64,000 nt of DNA, from NCBI RefSeq assembly GCF_030272615.1, contig NC_081414.1, forward strand, positions 769,492,153-769,556,152, in the 5' to 3' direction. The DNA is from Cryptomeria japonica. Taxonomy: Eukaryota > Streptophyta > Pinopsida > Cupressales > Cupressaceae. Shown one piece after another: positions 45,149 to 57,441 of this stretch; positions within the stretch are counted from its first letter, which is position 1; every line of letters begins with the position of its first letter. Below the pieces are notes generated by a model. That model was not told where the DNA came from. It made no database searches and saw only the letters and a list, made by a program, of their open reading frames with translations. A program made the translations under genes and the position numbers.

Positions 45149-47110
45149 TTCTAAACATTTCCTTTTCCTTTGTTAAGTTGATTTTTTTATAACTTGAGGT
45201 ACTTTCTTACATAGAGTGCTCCTCCATGTGAGTACATATATGTCCCTTAGTTGGACTTGTTCTTTGTTTGAGATTGTAAGTCTTCTTATGAACAATCTGT
45301 CCTTAGTGAATGTGTGCAATCTTTTACTAAGAATCCACTTTTTTCTAGCAATGTGGAAGTTGCGTATTCTTAGTCCCCTTCTCCTTCCAAATATGTTATC
45401 CTTATTAAATATCTCTAGTTTTGGAGGTAGATATCATTATATAAAGATCTCTTCCTTTATGCATCCCTCAAAAATATCCCTTTGCACTTGTTGCAAGATA
45501 TCCCTTTTACAACTATCTTTTCCTTACTCATAAGAGTTATGCCTCTTTAGCTTGGAGTTATGTAAATTGTCACCTTAATGATATCTCCTTGGTGATGAAG
45601 TTATGTATCCTTATTTTTTATGTTTTCCTTAAGACATCAACTTAGGGCTATATGGTTATCTTAAGGGGCTGGGGTGCTCCTTGTAGCATATGTTCAATTC
45701 AAGTCATATATTTTTCTTGGATACAATACTTTTCTTGGTTATCCTTTTTAAATTCAAGTTGTGGATTTCCTTGTATGATGCCTTGCTTGGTTATCCTTTT
45801 TCAATTCATGTTTGTGGGTTTCCTTACATACAATGTGCTTTGTTTGGTTATCCTTTTTATATGTCTTGTACAGGTTGTTGCATGCTCAAACTAGACCAAA
45901 GTCTTAGAGACAAGATGCTTAACACCTGAAACTAGATGGCATTTAAATAGGATGAGTTTACTTGCATAACACATCTTGCTAGACCTTCCAATTATTCATT
46001 TTATACTTCTCTAAGGTATGTTGACTAGCATAACACAACTTGCTAGACCTTTCAACCCTCCTTGTACTACATTTTTCTAGGATGAGTGAAACTAGCATAA
46101 CACAACTTGGTACTTTGACTCTTCCTTCCTACTTGGATCACACAAAATAACATAACTTGTTGTCCTGTGATAATTTATGTTTATATGGATCACCTAGCAT
46201 AATACATCTTGCTAGCCCATAGAATCCACATTCCCTCTTTCTTTTTCCTCTCATGGATCACCTATCATAACACAACTTGCTAGCATGTGGAATCCATTAT
46301 TTCTTCTTTCTCCTCCCAATGAGCCCATAGCTTTTTTAGTTGTTGGATGATGGTTCACAATTCGATGCATCATCTTTATTTTTTAATGTGACCACTTGTG
46401 TTCTTGTAATAGCATTTTGAGAATGATATTAGTGGTTGAGACATTTTGACTATTCAGGTCTCTTCAACTAGTTAATTTGGAGTTTTTTTTAGTACTAACC
46501 CCTTTTGTGTCTTTTTGTGTATCTTTTGTCTTTGAATATTATTTGTCTTTGTCTTTTTTTGTGTGTCCTTTCACATGATTATTTGATTTAAGATCCTAAT
46601 ATTGGGGGTTGGATCCCTTGGATTTAGTGATGTCTTATCTCCTTGCGATCTTTCTCCAAACCACTCATTTATCTCTCTTTCTACTACTTTATTGTGAGTA
46701 TGTGTATAGGATCATACTCCTACTAAAGTGGCAGTTATATGTAGCATTGTAAATTGTAACCCTAAAAAATTTACACCACTTTTTGTGCTCCTACTCTAGT
46801 GAGTCCTATTCTATCTCTCACAAGTCCATTTTTGGGTCTTTTCTCCCTAAAAAATGATGGCATCCTTTTGCACAAAGAACTAAACTCAGGCCTTGGGTAG
46901 TGTAGTATCCATTTATTGGTGTTTTCCCCTATTTCTATGGGATAGAGGCGATTAGGTCACTATGGTCCAAGGATAGGGGTGATTTAGTCACCTTGGTCCC
47001 CCTTAAACAAGACCTAATTTCAATATGTCAGTGTGCTCTCCCCACCTAGTGATTTTAGAACTCGGTGTCACAATTGACCATTGGAGGTTGACCTAATTGG
47101 TAAATTACCT
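45149..47110. other. Non-coding AT-rich region with short repeats
   Basis: TTGGTTATCCTTTTT recurs three times at 45735-45870. Palindromic CTAGCA…TGCTAG units are at 45961-46283. GGTCACTATGGTCC-like words lie at 46950-47010. Frames up to 105 codons on the plus strand (45216-45533) are hydrophobic by composition and match nothing. Possibly an old LTR interior. Confidence 0.45.
45961..46283. repeat. Dispersed array of palindromic CTAGCA…TGCTAG units
   Basis: Units at 45961-45982, 46025-46046, 46092-46112, 46143-46163, 46194-46215 and 46262-46283. Core TAACACAACT between arms CTAGCA and TGCTAG; two units (46025 and 46194) pair perfectly over six bases, the others have one or more mismatches. Spacing is 50-70 bp. 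Confidence 0.7.
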
Positions 47111-48110
47111 TGGTAACCCTATTTAAGAGAATCCTTTCAATTCATTTCATTATCCATCAATCATGTAACATTTCATTCATAATTCATGCATCCACATCAA
47201 GTATCTTCAAGAATTCAAGGCAGAATTTCATCCCACCATAATCTTCAAGCATCTTGACATCGTGCAGCATCAAATTACATCAATCTGCATATAAGCATGT
47301 GTGTGTGTGTTTGAGTCTTCTATATTTTGTCATGTTATTGCATCAACACTTGTGATTAGATTCAAAGAGCATTGCATCATAAACCAGTATCAATCATAGC
47401 AAATATGAGGTATATGATACAACATTTAATTTAGTATTTCAACTCAATTAGGGTTAATTCCAAACTTAGGGTTTGGCCTAGGCAAACCCTTATCCAAAAC
47501 TTATTTCCCTCTTTTTGTGTGCAGACAATGGATTCAAAAGTTGTAGATAAATTTTTAGACTAAGGAGATGGTGACAAATAGATCTGGCTTTTATAGAAGT
47601 GAAAACTAAAGGATGGGGGTGACACTACCACATTGGTCCTAGTAAATTCCGTTGAACTTTTGGGAAAATAATCCTAACAACATTATGATCTCGCAACTTC
47701 ATTTTTTTCTGCATGTGAGCACTTTGGGACTAGAGAGACCAGCACCCCGATCCCACGTTCCTAAGCTAAATTTTTAGGTGCAAAACCTCCTCTATTTACT
47801 CTACTTAGATCTAGCTTTATGTCTCTATATTTCATATGTAGCTTATTGTTTACGTTTATTTACATTCATTTATCATCACCTATCATTCAAATACATTCAA
47901 ATCAATTTCAAATAAATAAAGGAAAAAGAACTTGTTCTGCATTCAATCCTTTTGCATTGGATCAATAGAGTTCTTCCTTCTTTTAATGTTTTGTTTGAAA
48001 AGTTAGGTAATTTCCTAGTTTACAAGGCTTAACTTGTGAAACCCTAATTTTCCATCCAATACAGTGGATAATTGAAAAAATGTTGAAATAACTTTCCAAG
48101 AATGAAGACA
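47111..48110. other. Unassigned AT-rich region
   Basis: Includes a GT microsatellite at about 47298-47310 and no coding frame I can support. The last 150 bp (AACTTGTGAAACCCTAATTTTCC) have the look of an LTR end, but no partner is seen. Confidence 0.35.
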
Positions 48111-48720
48111 AAATCACTTACCCACATAAGTTGGTTGCAAAAATGGTCGTTTGGAAATGGATGGGTTGGTTTACCTTCCTATTCTTTCTCTTCTTTCTAG
48201 TGAGGTTAAGTTTCATAAGCAAGCTTTTCCTATTGCAAATTATACTAGACTTCTCTCTCCTAACAACCTCCAATTGTTCTTGAATATTCAACACTTTATA
48301 CTTAATGCTTTTATTTTTATCTCCATGGCTGATAAGAAGGATACACATGCTGATTTTTCATAAAAAGGGCATCTTGAGGCTCGTTAAACTCATATGCAAG
48401 CTATCCAGAAGGTGGAATAGGAATGGTAGAGAGTATTAAGAAAATGTGGGTAACCTCTTGTAGAAAAGGTATTTGGGATAAAATTGGGTCCATTTTTAGT
48501 TTGATATAACTGATAAGAGGGCATAGACACAATATTATCATCAAATGGAGGGGAAGGGATATATTGTCCACGATAGTTTGGCATGCTATATCTTTGAGAT
48601 AAGATGGAAGTTCATTGAAATGTTCTTTGAAAAAAAACAAGGTCTGATTTAAGAGAAATAAGCACATACCAACAAAATCACTAGGTGGTTGTAAGACTTC
48701 ACACAAAGGAAAAGGATCAT
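48111..48720. other. Unrecognised short open frames
   Basis: Plus frame 48151-48363 and minus frames 48390-48584 and 48401-48706 (101 codons) overlap each other on opposite strands. None carries a known motif. They could be decayed element genes; I make no gene call. Confidence 0.3.
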
Positions 48721-50660
48721 GAATGTCACCAAAACTAATATTTGAGCACTTGGACTACTCATACTAGTATTTTTTAACTCAAATTCACTAGGTATTAAAT
48801 ATTACCTCCAAAGGAAAAAATTGTTAACATACACACCAAATATCATAAATCAATAGAAAACTTATGAAGTGAAATAGTTTAAATTACCCCATTGAGCATA
48901 TTGAAAATTGTTCTCAAATTTTGAATGCACCCTTGATAGAGTAATATGCTAACTCTATCTCTTTATTTGAAACCATGGAAACACTACAAGGCCTATGGGT
49001 TTCATATAGATTGGAGTGAGTCTCTAGAGAGGGATGGTTCCCTTGATGTTTGCTTAGACTAATCTATCCTACCACTATTTGACAGGGAAAAAGGCATCAA
49101 ATGACATAAAAATAAGTATAAATCCTAATAGAGGTGATACACTATATTTTTTAAGGCTTACACTTATTTAAAATGAATGCAATACGATCAATAAGTTAAA
49201 CTATAACATGCATAACTAAGAATTTGGTATGTTCTTGCATAAGTACTTCATAACTAGGTTTAATATATAAGACACATTTAGGAGTTGTGAATTTCTCTAA
49301 GAGTTTTGAATGATAAATTATTATAACTAAATAAATGCACTACTGGGTAAACACAACTTATGACCCACAAAACACATATATTTCTACATAAAGGTAATAA
49401 AAACAAAACTAGAAATCTAGGATAAAATAATATTATCAAAAGATTACATCAACCATTTCCATAATTTAACACAATATACAACTCTCAAAGAAGGTAAAAA
49501 AAAATTATTATTTTATTCATTGAAATGTACAAAAAAGTCTAAGAACAAGTGTGCTACTAATTCTTTCCTTAGAAAAATTGAGTTCTATAAGTTTGATAGA
49601 TCCTACTAATTTTTACAATAAAGTTCTCCTAGTATACAATGTTTCCCTTGCCCCTACTAGGCATGCATTTTTCCTATCGAACCAATATAGGAAATATAAC
49701 ATACATGTCTTTCCATAAAGGAATATGTTTGCTTTGATGCATAGTTCCTCAACCTCCTTGGGTGCTAAGTAGGTTAGATTCCTTGTTTAACTACTAGAAA
49801 TGCTCCAACTAAGAATTGGGTAAATTTAAATCCTTAAATTTTCAACTCAATCCCCTTTGAATGCACCCAAAAAGGCTTCAATATGCTTGCACCTACTCAA
49901 ATAATTTTTACATGTATCCTTCGATTGTTAAATGCTCCTCAACTACTCTTTATTACCTTGATATTTCCACTTGGAATGTGTGTAGGACATGTCTTGATAA
50001 GGTTGGATTGAAATAGGTCTTCTTGAGGGTGTAGGATAACTTTTATTCCTTTAATGCATCTCAAATTTATGAAATTAAACCAATCACTTTATATTTCTCC
50101 TTCCATGCTAGATATTTGGCTTGGCATAATGACTAGATCCTTTGTGGGACTATAGGCTTCTTTCCTTATATTATGACATGGATAATTATTTGCAACTTAG
50201 GGTAATAATGCCTTGAATTTTAGTTTCATTGTCTTGTATTTCATTTATTCACTTCTCCATTCAAGAAATTTCATTAGGTGAACAATTCACTTTATTTGAT
50301 TATCACGGTGATTCTATCAGCCTTGAAACTTCTCTTTTCATGATTCTCATTGTTCTTAACTTTATTATCCATTTGTGAGTATCAGTTGGCAGTGATTATG
50401 ACTATTCTACCATGACAAGACTTTTCTATTCTTGTCCTTCTTCTACTACATTGCTCATAAACTATTTCCTAAGCTTGCATACCCTTTCATGATAGTGCTC
50501 ATCTATAGTTTATCTCTTGGAGGATTGTCCTTAATCTCACGATTGTCACTGTCATAAGATCACATTCTATTTATGTTTTTTCTTTACTCATTATCACTTA
50601 TGTTGGGACTTCAAAAAAATTGTCAAATTTTGAAGCCCCATGCTCAAAATTTTAATTTTG
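48721..50660. other. Featureless AT-rich sequence
   Basis: About 1.9 kb with no frame over 60 codons and no repeat or LTR edge that I can find. Confidence 0.5.
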
Positions 50661-50684
50661 GACACTCAGAATTCCATTTTGCAA

Positions 50685-51158
50685 ATAACACGTTGTGTTA
50701 TACTACATCCCTTTGCAAATATCTAATCAGAGAATAACATGTTAGTCACATGATGATATGGTGAGTAGGCACTGGATATGCTAATTGGATAGGTAGTAGG
50801 ACAAGGATGACATTGGCCACTGAGTTGGGATTGCATCGAGTAGGCTGCTTTGGTCCAAGACAAGTATGGTTGTTGTTTGGCTAACATATCGTGTTAGTCA
50901 CACTTGGCTATAGTTGTCAATAACACACCATGTTAGTCTTACAAATATTACAGGGGTAGCATATAACACACAGGTTATCGCTATTTACTACACGATGATA
51001 GGTGATAGGATAGGTGTATAACATGCAAGTTATCATACTGCAGTAGGTGGCAAGTGGTTTATAACATGAGGGTTATACTAGTCGAGTGTCAATAACATGC
51101 AGGTTATTGATCTAACGGAGGCAGAGAGATTTCTAGGTGTGTATAATGCATGTGTTAT
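50685..51158. repeat. Array of ATAAC…GTTAT imperfect palindromes
   Basis: Nine occurrences: 50685-50701, 50735-50744, 50881-50897, 50921-50935, 50963-50978, 51018-51033, 51061-51076, 51091-51108 and 51143-51158. Arms are ATAAC/GTTAT or close variants (CTAACA/TGTTAG, ATAACAC/GTGTTAT). The spacer is often ATGCAG or similar. Confidence 0.75.
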
Positions 51159-51289
51159 TGACTGCCCGAAAAAGAAGTTGAATGTTTGTGTGACCACACA
51201 AGGGGTGCGGAACAATGGGAAAAAGAATGGCAACAAATTATTATGCGCATGGATTTTAGGCAGCATCGAGGGGCATTGTAGGATAGGGT

Positions 51290-52130
51290 GGCATGGTGAG
51301 GTTTAAGGTCCCACAAGGCATAGGCAGGCATAAACGAGGTTTCCCTATAGGATAGTGGGGAACAAAGAATTACAATAGAAGGGTTGCCCCGTAGGGGTTT
51401 CATGCGACATTCAATGGTGTTGCAGGATAAGGGAGCACAACGTAGTATGGGGTCCTCGCTATCCCGCATGGCCAAAGGAAGGAAGAAGAATAATAGAGAT
51501 ATAGGATGCTACGAGATAGCGGGATATAGAGGTGGACTAGGAGGTCCTTACCCTGCACAGATCCCGGGATGGTGCATGGTATGCTATGGGGGAAGTAGCA
51601 TAAAGGGGGATAGATATCCCTGCCACTGCGCAATGGTTGATGATAGAACAATCGAGAAAGGAAGGGCTTATGTAGGGTTTCCCCATGGGATAGTGGGGAG
51701 TATTGAAGAGAAAGGGGAATGCTTACCCCACGGGGGTAAAATAGGAACGAAGATGATGGTGTAGGGTAAGATGAAGGCTCAAGAGCGTTTTCCCCACCAT
51801 CTCGTAGGGATCTTGTGGGCACAAAGATGGTCATGCGGGAGAAGCATAGGAAGGCAAAAGGAGAATCCCTGCCACCCCGCATGGTAGTAATGGGACATTA
51901 AGGCATGTTGTGGGGTAAATTATAGAAGGAAAACAAAGGGCCTCGCCATCTCATAGCATGAAAGATGATAGGAAGATGGCTTGCAGGGCAACGTGGGGGT
52001 TATAGCAAGAGACCTTTCCCCACTATCCCATGATGGTTGAGGCGACACGTAGGTGACCTCGCATGACACAGTGGCAAAGAGAGAATAGGGTATCCTACCA
52101 TCTCGTAGGGGTATTCTATGATGTTAAGAA
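51290..52130. repeat. GC-richer block of degenerate CCCCAC-TATCCCATGGGG motifs
   Basis: Motifs of the form TTTCCCCRYYATCYCRTRGGG recur about ten times in both orientations, for example 51341-51360, 51681-51700 (reverse), 51790-51809, 52015-52036 and 52095-52112. Overlapping frames on both strands (51384-51764 plus, 51400-51882 minus) are by-products of the GC content. Confidence 0.65.
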
Positions 52131-52479
52131 CATGATGTTGGCACAGAGGTGATCCACATGGATAGTTGACCAGGTTTGACCCGATGATGGAGATCATTTT
52201 AAGGATGTGGCTTGTATAGGATTGAGTCAAATTTCTACCTTTCGAAGGGAGAGACGCTACCGATAGAGGATTGTTATGTCAACACACTACAAGCAATATT
52301 TTGCAACCAAATTAGATCGGATTGCAATGATGAGACCAAGAAGAAAGGAGGCTACATTTAATGAAAATCCAGATAGAAGATCAGATGGGCGGCTCGAGAG
52401 GATTTCATGATCTTCAATCGATTTGATTTCATGACCTTCAGCACATCAATGGTTTTCAGTCGACAAGACATATGGACAC
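52131..52479. other. Spacer left of copia G
   Basis: No gene or repeat found. The insertion target of G. Confidence 0.4.
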
Positions 52480-53689
52480 TATTGGCAATATGAAGGAATT
52501 GATTATGTGTTGCATTTATGTTTTTTCATTGATGTCAACACTAGCTGTTATGGTTGTTAACCGGCTTCCGGAAGAAGGATTGCATTGGGAAGATTATCAG
52601 TTGATTGACACCAGTATGATCTGAATGATGGAATAAGTCTGTATGAATGGTTCATATGCTTCTGAAGTATGTTTTAGTCAGTTGGTATTGACTTGATGAT
52701 CAGATGCTATCTTATGTTCTAGTAAGCCTTCTTTGTAGGTCTATTAAGGGTTTCATTGGTAGAACTTTATTGAAGATCTTTGATGTAATGCAAAAGTGGT
52801 GTTGGTGCAGCTTCTAGAAGGGATTCAGGATGTTGATGGTGATTGTGTTCGTGGATCAATTAATTGGTATCATTGCTTTGGCATGTGTGGATCTAATTTA
52901 GGTCTGGTGCTATCTAGGTTATGGACCGGTTTCATGAAACATGTTGGTGGATCCTTTTGATGCACTTCTGGGATGTTTTATTGATTGGATGATGTTTGTT
53001 TGGCCTTAGGCTGACATGTTTTATGATTTTATTTTAGGATTATGTAATAGATCTATTGAATTATCATTTGGTTGGCCAACCTAATTGTTTAGGTCTAGGG
53101 CTTATATAAATATTTGTATGATCTCATTGTAGATCATAGGCAAGGAGTGAATAATGTAATAATAGTTTGTACAGAGGATTTGGTCGCTCATACGTGATCA
53201 AGTTGGGTTTATGTAAGAGGTTTTAGACCTCCAGTATGAGCTTAACTGGAACTGTAATCTGGCATGTTTGATGCTATCATAGATAGTTCTTTTTCTAGAT
53301 TGTTGTCCAAATATTTTGAGGTGGTTGAACTCTTTTGAAGTCAGTGAGACTCCATTGTGATTAGCAGTGCGCTCTAGGTAGTGTGCCTTCCTACATGTGC
53401 AGGCCCCTATTGCAATCATATACTTTCTGTAGAAGTGTCATCTGGTTGTGGGTAAGGTTTCCCACTATTTTTTTCCCTTTACTGGGTTTTTCACGTACAA
53501 ATCATGGTGTTATATGTTATGGTTGCATTGTATTGATTCTCTGGTTTTCAATTATGCTTTAATGCTTTATCTGTTATTCTGGTATTTGTTTTCTTATATT
53601 TTGGTACAAGGTTTTAAGTTCTTTAATTCAGATAATCTGTTGATAACTAATTCACCCCCCCTCTTAGTTGTCCACCAATTATCCTAACA
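52480..53689 (+). repeat. 5' LTR of copia G
   Basis: 1210 bp. Start TATTGGCAATATGAAGG, a mutated TGTTGGCAATATG as in the 3' LTR; end CCTAACA. Terminal CACCCCCCCTCTTAGT block at 53653-53669 and a degenerate hairpin module at 53462-53493. Confidence 0.88.
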
Positions 53690-53691
53690 AT

Positions 53692-53702
53692 TGGTATCAG
53701 AG
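53692..53702 (+). promoter_or_regulatory. Primer-binding site of copia G
   Basis: TGGTATCAGAG, initiator-Met tRNA complement type, two bases after the LTR. Confidence 0.88.
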
Positions 53703-53747
53703 TCTGGTCCTCTTTTTGCAGAAGCCTAACCACTTGAGGAAGATCCT

Positions 53748-54640
53748 ATGGCAACTAATAGTTCAAATATTGTTTACTAAAAGGACAACCCTAGGCTTGA
53801 TGGAACAAACTATGGAGTATGGAAAATTTGGATGGAGACTCATTTAAGATGCATTGGAAAGGAAATTTGGGAAATAACTCAGAAAGGTTACACTCATCAT
53901 GATCTGGAATCTAGCAATCCTGCACTGCGAAACTTGGAAAAGAACCTTGAAAATGACTGCAGAGCTAAAGAAGCCCTCTTAAGCACCTTATTAGATCAAT
54001 GGATCATGGGATTATTAGATAAATCATCAGCAAAATCTATATGGGACAAGTTGGAGACTCTGAATGAAGGTGATCCCACTATTAAAATTGCAAAACTTGA
54101 ATGCTACCGAGTAAGATATGAAAGCTTGAAGATGGAGGAAGATGAAAGAATTTTTGCATTCGTGGAAAGGGTAAATGAAATTGTATTAGGAATTTAGTGT
54201 TGTGGTGGATCTCTAAGCGAGGAAGAGATTGTTTCAAAAGTATTAAGGGTTTTGCCACTGACATTTAAGATGGAGGTAACTGCAATTAATGAGCTAAGAA
54301 CCATGCCTAATTCTTCTATCAATAGAGATACTCTTGTTGGGAAGATATCTGCTTTTGAGCTTGAAGAATTTGGTCCTCTAGGAGTTGCAAAGATTGATAC
54401 TGCATTTAAAGCATCTACATCATCAACCGGCAAGCAATATTGGAAAGTTTTGTATGCAAAGGAATTGGGAGAGATTAGGAAAGAAGATGAGGAGCTTGAG
54501 AAACTTGAAGCCTTATTTTCTAGAAGGATACTTAAAGGCTCGATAGGAAGTAGGTAAGAAGGAAAATCTCCTTTCAATTTTTTGCATGTAATAAGATAGG
54601 TCATTTTGCATCTAGATGTCCTGAAAGGAATTCAAAATTG
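53748..54640 (+). pseudogene. Gag of copia G
   Basis: ATG at 53748, a stop near 53778, then GTNYGVWKIWMETHLRCIG, LDQWIMGLLDKSSAKSIWDKLE and LKMEEDERIFAFVERVNEI to a stop at 54195. The same frame resumes at 54252 with LPLTFKMEVTAINELRTMP and a Glu/Leu-rich helix to 54557, typical of UBN2-type copia gag. A knuckle-like FFACNKIGHFASRC lies in another frame at about 54577-54618, where the first Cys is Phe, as in element C. Gag builds the particle in the family. Not functional. Confidence 0.85.
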
Positions 54641-55238
54641 GAAGAAAGAGAAAGAAGATCTTTTAAGCCTAACCCTGAATATCAAATCAAGCATAAGTAC
54701 AGGAGAAACAAAAACAAATCATGCTACTATGTTGATGAGGAAGGAGTAAGTGATGACTCGGAGGAAGAACTGGTAGGAGATTCAGCAAGTGGATCTGGCA
54801 ATGGAAGAGACTGGGTAGTTTATGCTATGAAGGAAGATGATCCAGAACTAGTTATCAAAAATGAGGAAAAGGCCCTTGCAGAAAAAGATGAAGACAAAGA
54901 TGAATGGGTAATAGATAGTAGATTTTCTCATCATATGATAGGAGATGAAAGAAAGTTTCTAACCCTGCAAGAATTTGATGGTGGTCAAGTCAGATTTGGT
55001 AATAACAAAGCATGCATGATCAAAGGAAGAGGAACCATTTCATTGGATGGTAAGCATAACACTGATAATGTATATTATATTGAAGGTCTGAAGCATAATA
55101 TTTTGAGTGTAGGATAGTTGGTAGACAGACGATTTCAATTACAATTCAAGGATGGAAAGTGCAAAATCATTAGGAAATCAGGATTGGAGATTGCAATCGG
55201 TACACGGACAAAAGGTAACATCTTTCATTTGAACTTCG
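54641..55238 (+). pseudogene. Protease of copia G
   Basis: The frame 54638-55117 has an acidic linker and WVIDSRFSHHMIGDERKFLTL, where the D-S-G-C of the family is D-S-R-F. Next are RFGNNKACMIKGRGTISLDG and YYIEGLKHNILSVG, then a TAG replacing the usual Gln. The active-site Gly is lost. Confidence 0.85.
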
Positions 55239-56357
55239 GTGAAAAAAACATGTTTGATTGCACATATTGATGAAATTTGGCTATGGCATAAGAGGTTGTG
55301 TCATGTAAATTTTGATTGTATTGTAAAGATCAGTTCAACTAAGTCAGTTAGAGATTTACCTAAGATTGTGAAGCCCCATAATCTAGTATGTAAGGAATGT
55401 CAAATGGGTAAGCAAAATAGAAATTCTTTTAAGAGAATACTTGATAAATCTAACAATATTCTTGGTTTTATTCATACTGACCTATGTGGTCCTGCTAATA
55501 CAAGAAGCTTTCAAGGAGATAGATACTTCATGTTAATCATTAATGATTATCTAGAATGATGTGGGTTGCTTTTCTAAGGGAGAAATCTGAAGCCTTTGAT
55601 AAATTCAAGTTATTTAAAGCTATGGTTGAGACAAAGACAGGGATGAAAATCAAGTGTCTGAGATCAGATAAAGGTGGTGAATTCACATCTGGTGAATTCA
55701 ACAGCTATTGTGAGAAAAATGGCATTAGAAGACAGTTATTTGCACCCTGGACACCTCAGCAGAATGGCATTGTGGAAAGAAAGAACAGAACCATTTTGGA
55801 TGCAGCCAGAACCATGATGATGGAAGCTAATTTTCCTCATATCTACTAGAGAGAATCAATAAGTACAATAGTTTATACATTCAACAAAGTTCATATCAAA
55901 GGAGATATCGGTAAGACACCTTATGAATTATGGTTTGGTCATTCCCCTACTCTTAATTATTTCAAAATCTTTGGAAGTAAGTGTTATATCAAAAGAGATG
56001 ATTTCATTGGAAAGTTTAACCCTAGATGTGATGAAGGAATATTTCTTGGTTATTCAACTAAGAGAAAAGCATATAGATGTTATAACAAAATATTGCAGAG
56101 AATTGTGGAGAGCGCTAATGTGAAAGTGGATGAGCAGGACAAAGACCAAGCTAAATCTTATGACAGGGAACCAGCAGTGGAAATGATCATAATTGATCTG
56201 ATAATGCCTATACTGAAACATAATATCGAACCAGTTACCCTGGCATCAACAGAAAACTCAACTGTAATTGAAGAGCAGCGCAGAGAATTTGAAAAATTAG
56301 AAAACACCAAGGTATGTACGGCTAAATCATTTCTAAAAATTAGATCATTGGAGACAA
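55239..56357 (+). pseudogene. Integrase of copia G
   Basis: Pre-integrase WLWHKRLCHVNF and VCKECQMGKQNR (zinc ligands present), then GFIHTDLCGPA with the first Asp. A one-base deletion near 55549 shifts the frame just before MMWVAFLREK. Then CLRSDKGGEFTSGEF (second Asp) and WTPQQNGIVERKNRT (Glu present). A stop at 55847 replaces the Trp of YWRE. Distal YELWFGHSP and FLGYS-like motifs follow in shifted frames to about 56090, and a linker to 56357. The DDE residues are kept, but four breaks exclude activity. Confidence 0.88.
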
Positions 56358-56370
56358 AAACAAGGGAGTT

Positions 56371-57384
56371 ATGACAAGAAGAAGATTGGAAAATCAAGAG
56401 GTATGCTTCATTTCTCAGATTGAACCAGCATCAGTAATTGAAGCTTATAAATATGAATTTTGGATGAGAGCTATGGAAGATGAATTAGATCAGATGGTAA
56501 AGAATAATACTTGGACTTTGGTTCCCTGGCCTAAAAATAAGAATGCCATTGGAACTAAATGGGTTTATAGAAAAAAACTGAATGAGGATGGACAAGTTGT
56601 AAGAAACAAGGCCAAATTGGTTTGCAAAGGATATTCTCAGAAGGAAGGAATTTATTATGGTGAAACTTTTGCACTGGTAGCTAGAATTGAAGTTGTTAGA
56701 CTATTTCTTGCTTATGTAGCCTATAAGAACTACAAGGTCTATCAAATGGGTGTTCAGTGTGCATTTCTGAATGGAGAAATTGAAAAAGAAGTCTTTATTG
56801 AGAAACCTGATCGATTTTTACTAATAAATGACAAAAATATGGTTTACAGGTTAAGGAAAGCCCTATATGGATTGAAATAGGCTCCTAGAGATTGGTATGC
56901 AAGGTTGGATAAGTATCTTTTGAAGCTTGATTTTATAAAAGCTAATGCTGACAGTAACCTATATTATAAGATCACTAATGGTGATATTCTAATTATTGAA
57001 GTATTTATTGATGATATCATTTTTAAAGGTGAAGAAAAATTGTTCATGGAATTCTCTGATAATATGAAGAGTGAATTTGAGATGTCTATGACTGGAGAAA
57101 TAAAAAAATTTCTAGGTTTGCAGATTACTCAGTCTGACAAAGGCATCTTTATCTATCGAAGTAAGTATCTAAGGGAATTATTGAAGAAATTTGGTATGGA
57201 AAATTCCAAACCGGTTAGTACTCCTATGGTTACAAGTGAAAAATTGTCAATTAAAGATGTATCCCCTCTAGTAAATCCTACAAGATATAAATCCATGATT
57301 GGTGGTTTTCTATATAAAACTCAGACTAGACTGGATATAATGAATATAGTCAGTGTTGTATCAATATTTCAATGTAATCCATGA
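56371..57384 (+). pseudogene. Reverse transcriptase of copia G
   Basis: A single frame with one stop: residues from [19 protein letters not shown] and IGTKWVYRKKLNEDGQVVR through YQMGVQCAFLNGEIEKEVFI (the first catalytic Asp of the family YQMDV is Gly here) to YGLK and a stop at 56878, where relatives have Gln (CAG to TAG). It resumes at 56881 with APRDWYARLDKYLLK, then FIDDIIFKGEEKL (VDD-type box as IDD), FLGLQITQSDKGIFI and KPVSTPM. Two changes (Asp to Gly and the stop) make it inactive. Confidence 0.9.
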
Positions 57385-57441
57385 GAAAATCATGAAAGTG
57401 CAATAAAAATATATTCCGGTATTTGCAAGGAACAACTGAAT

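Noticed and set aside
45216-45533. 105-codon plus-strand frame
   Set aside because: No motif, T-rich sequence, no conserved context.
51384-51882. Overlapping frames of 126 and 160 codons on opposite strands
   Set aside because: Both overlap the repeated GC-rich motif block and resemble no protein; composition effect.
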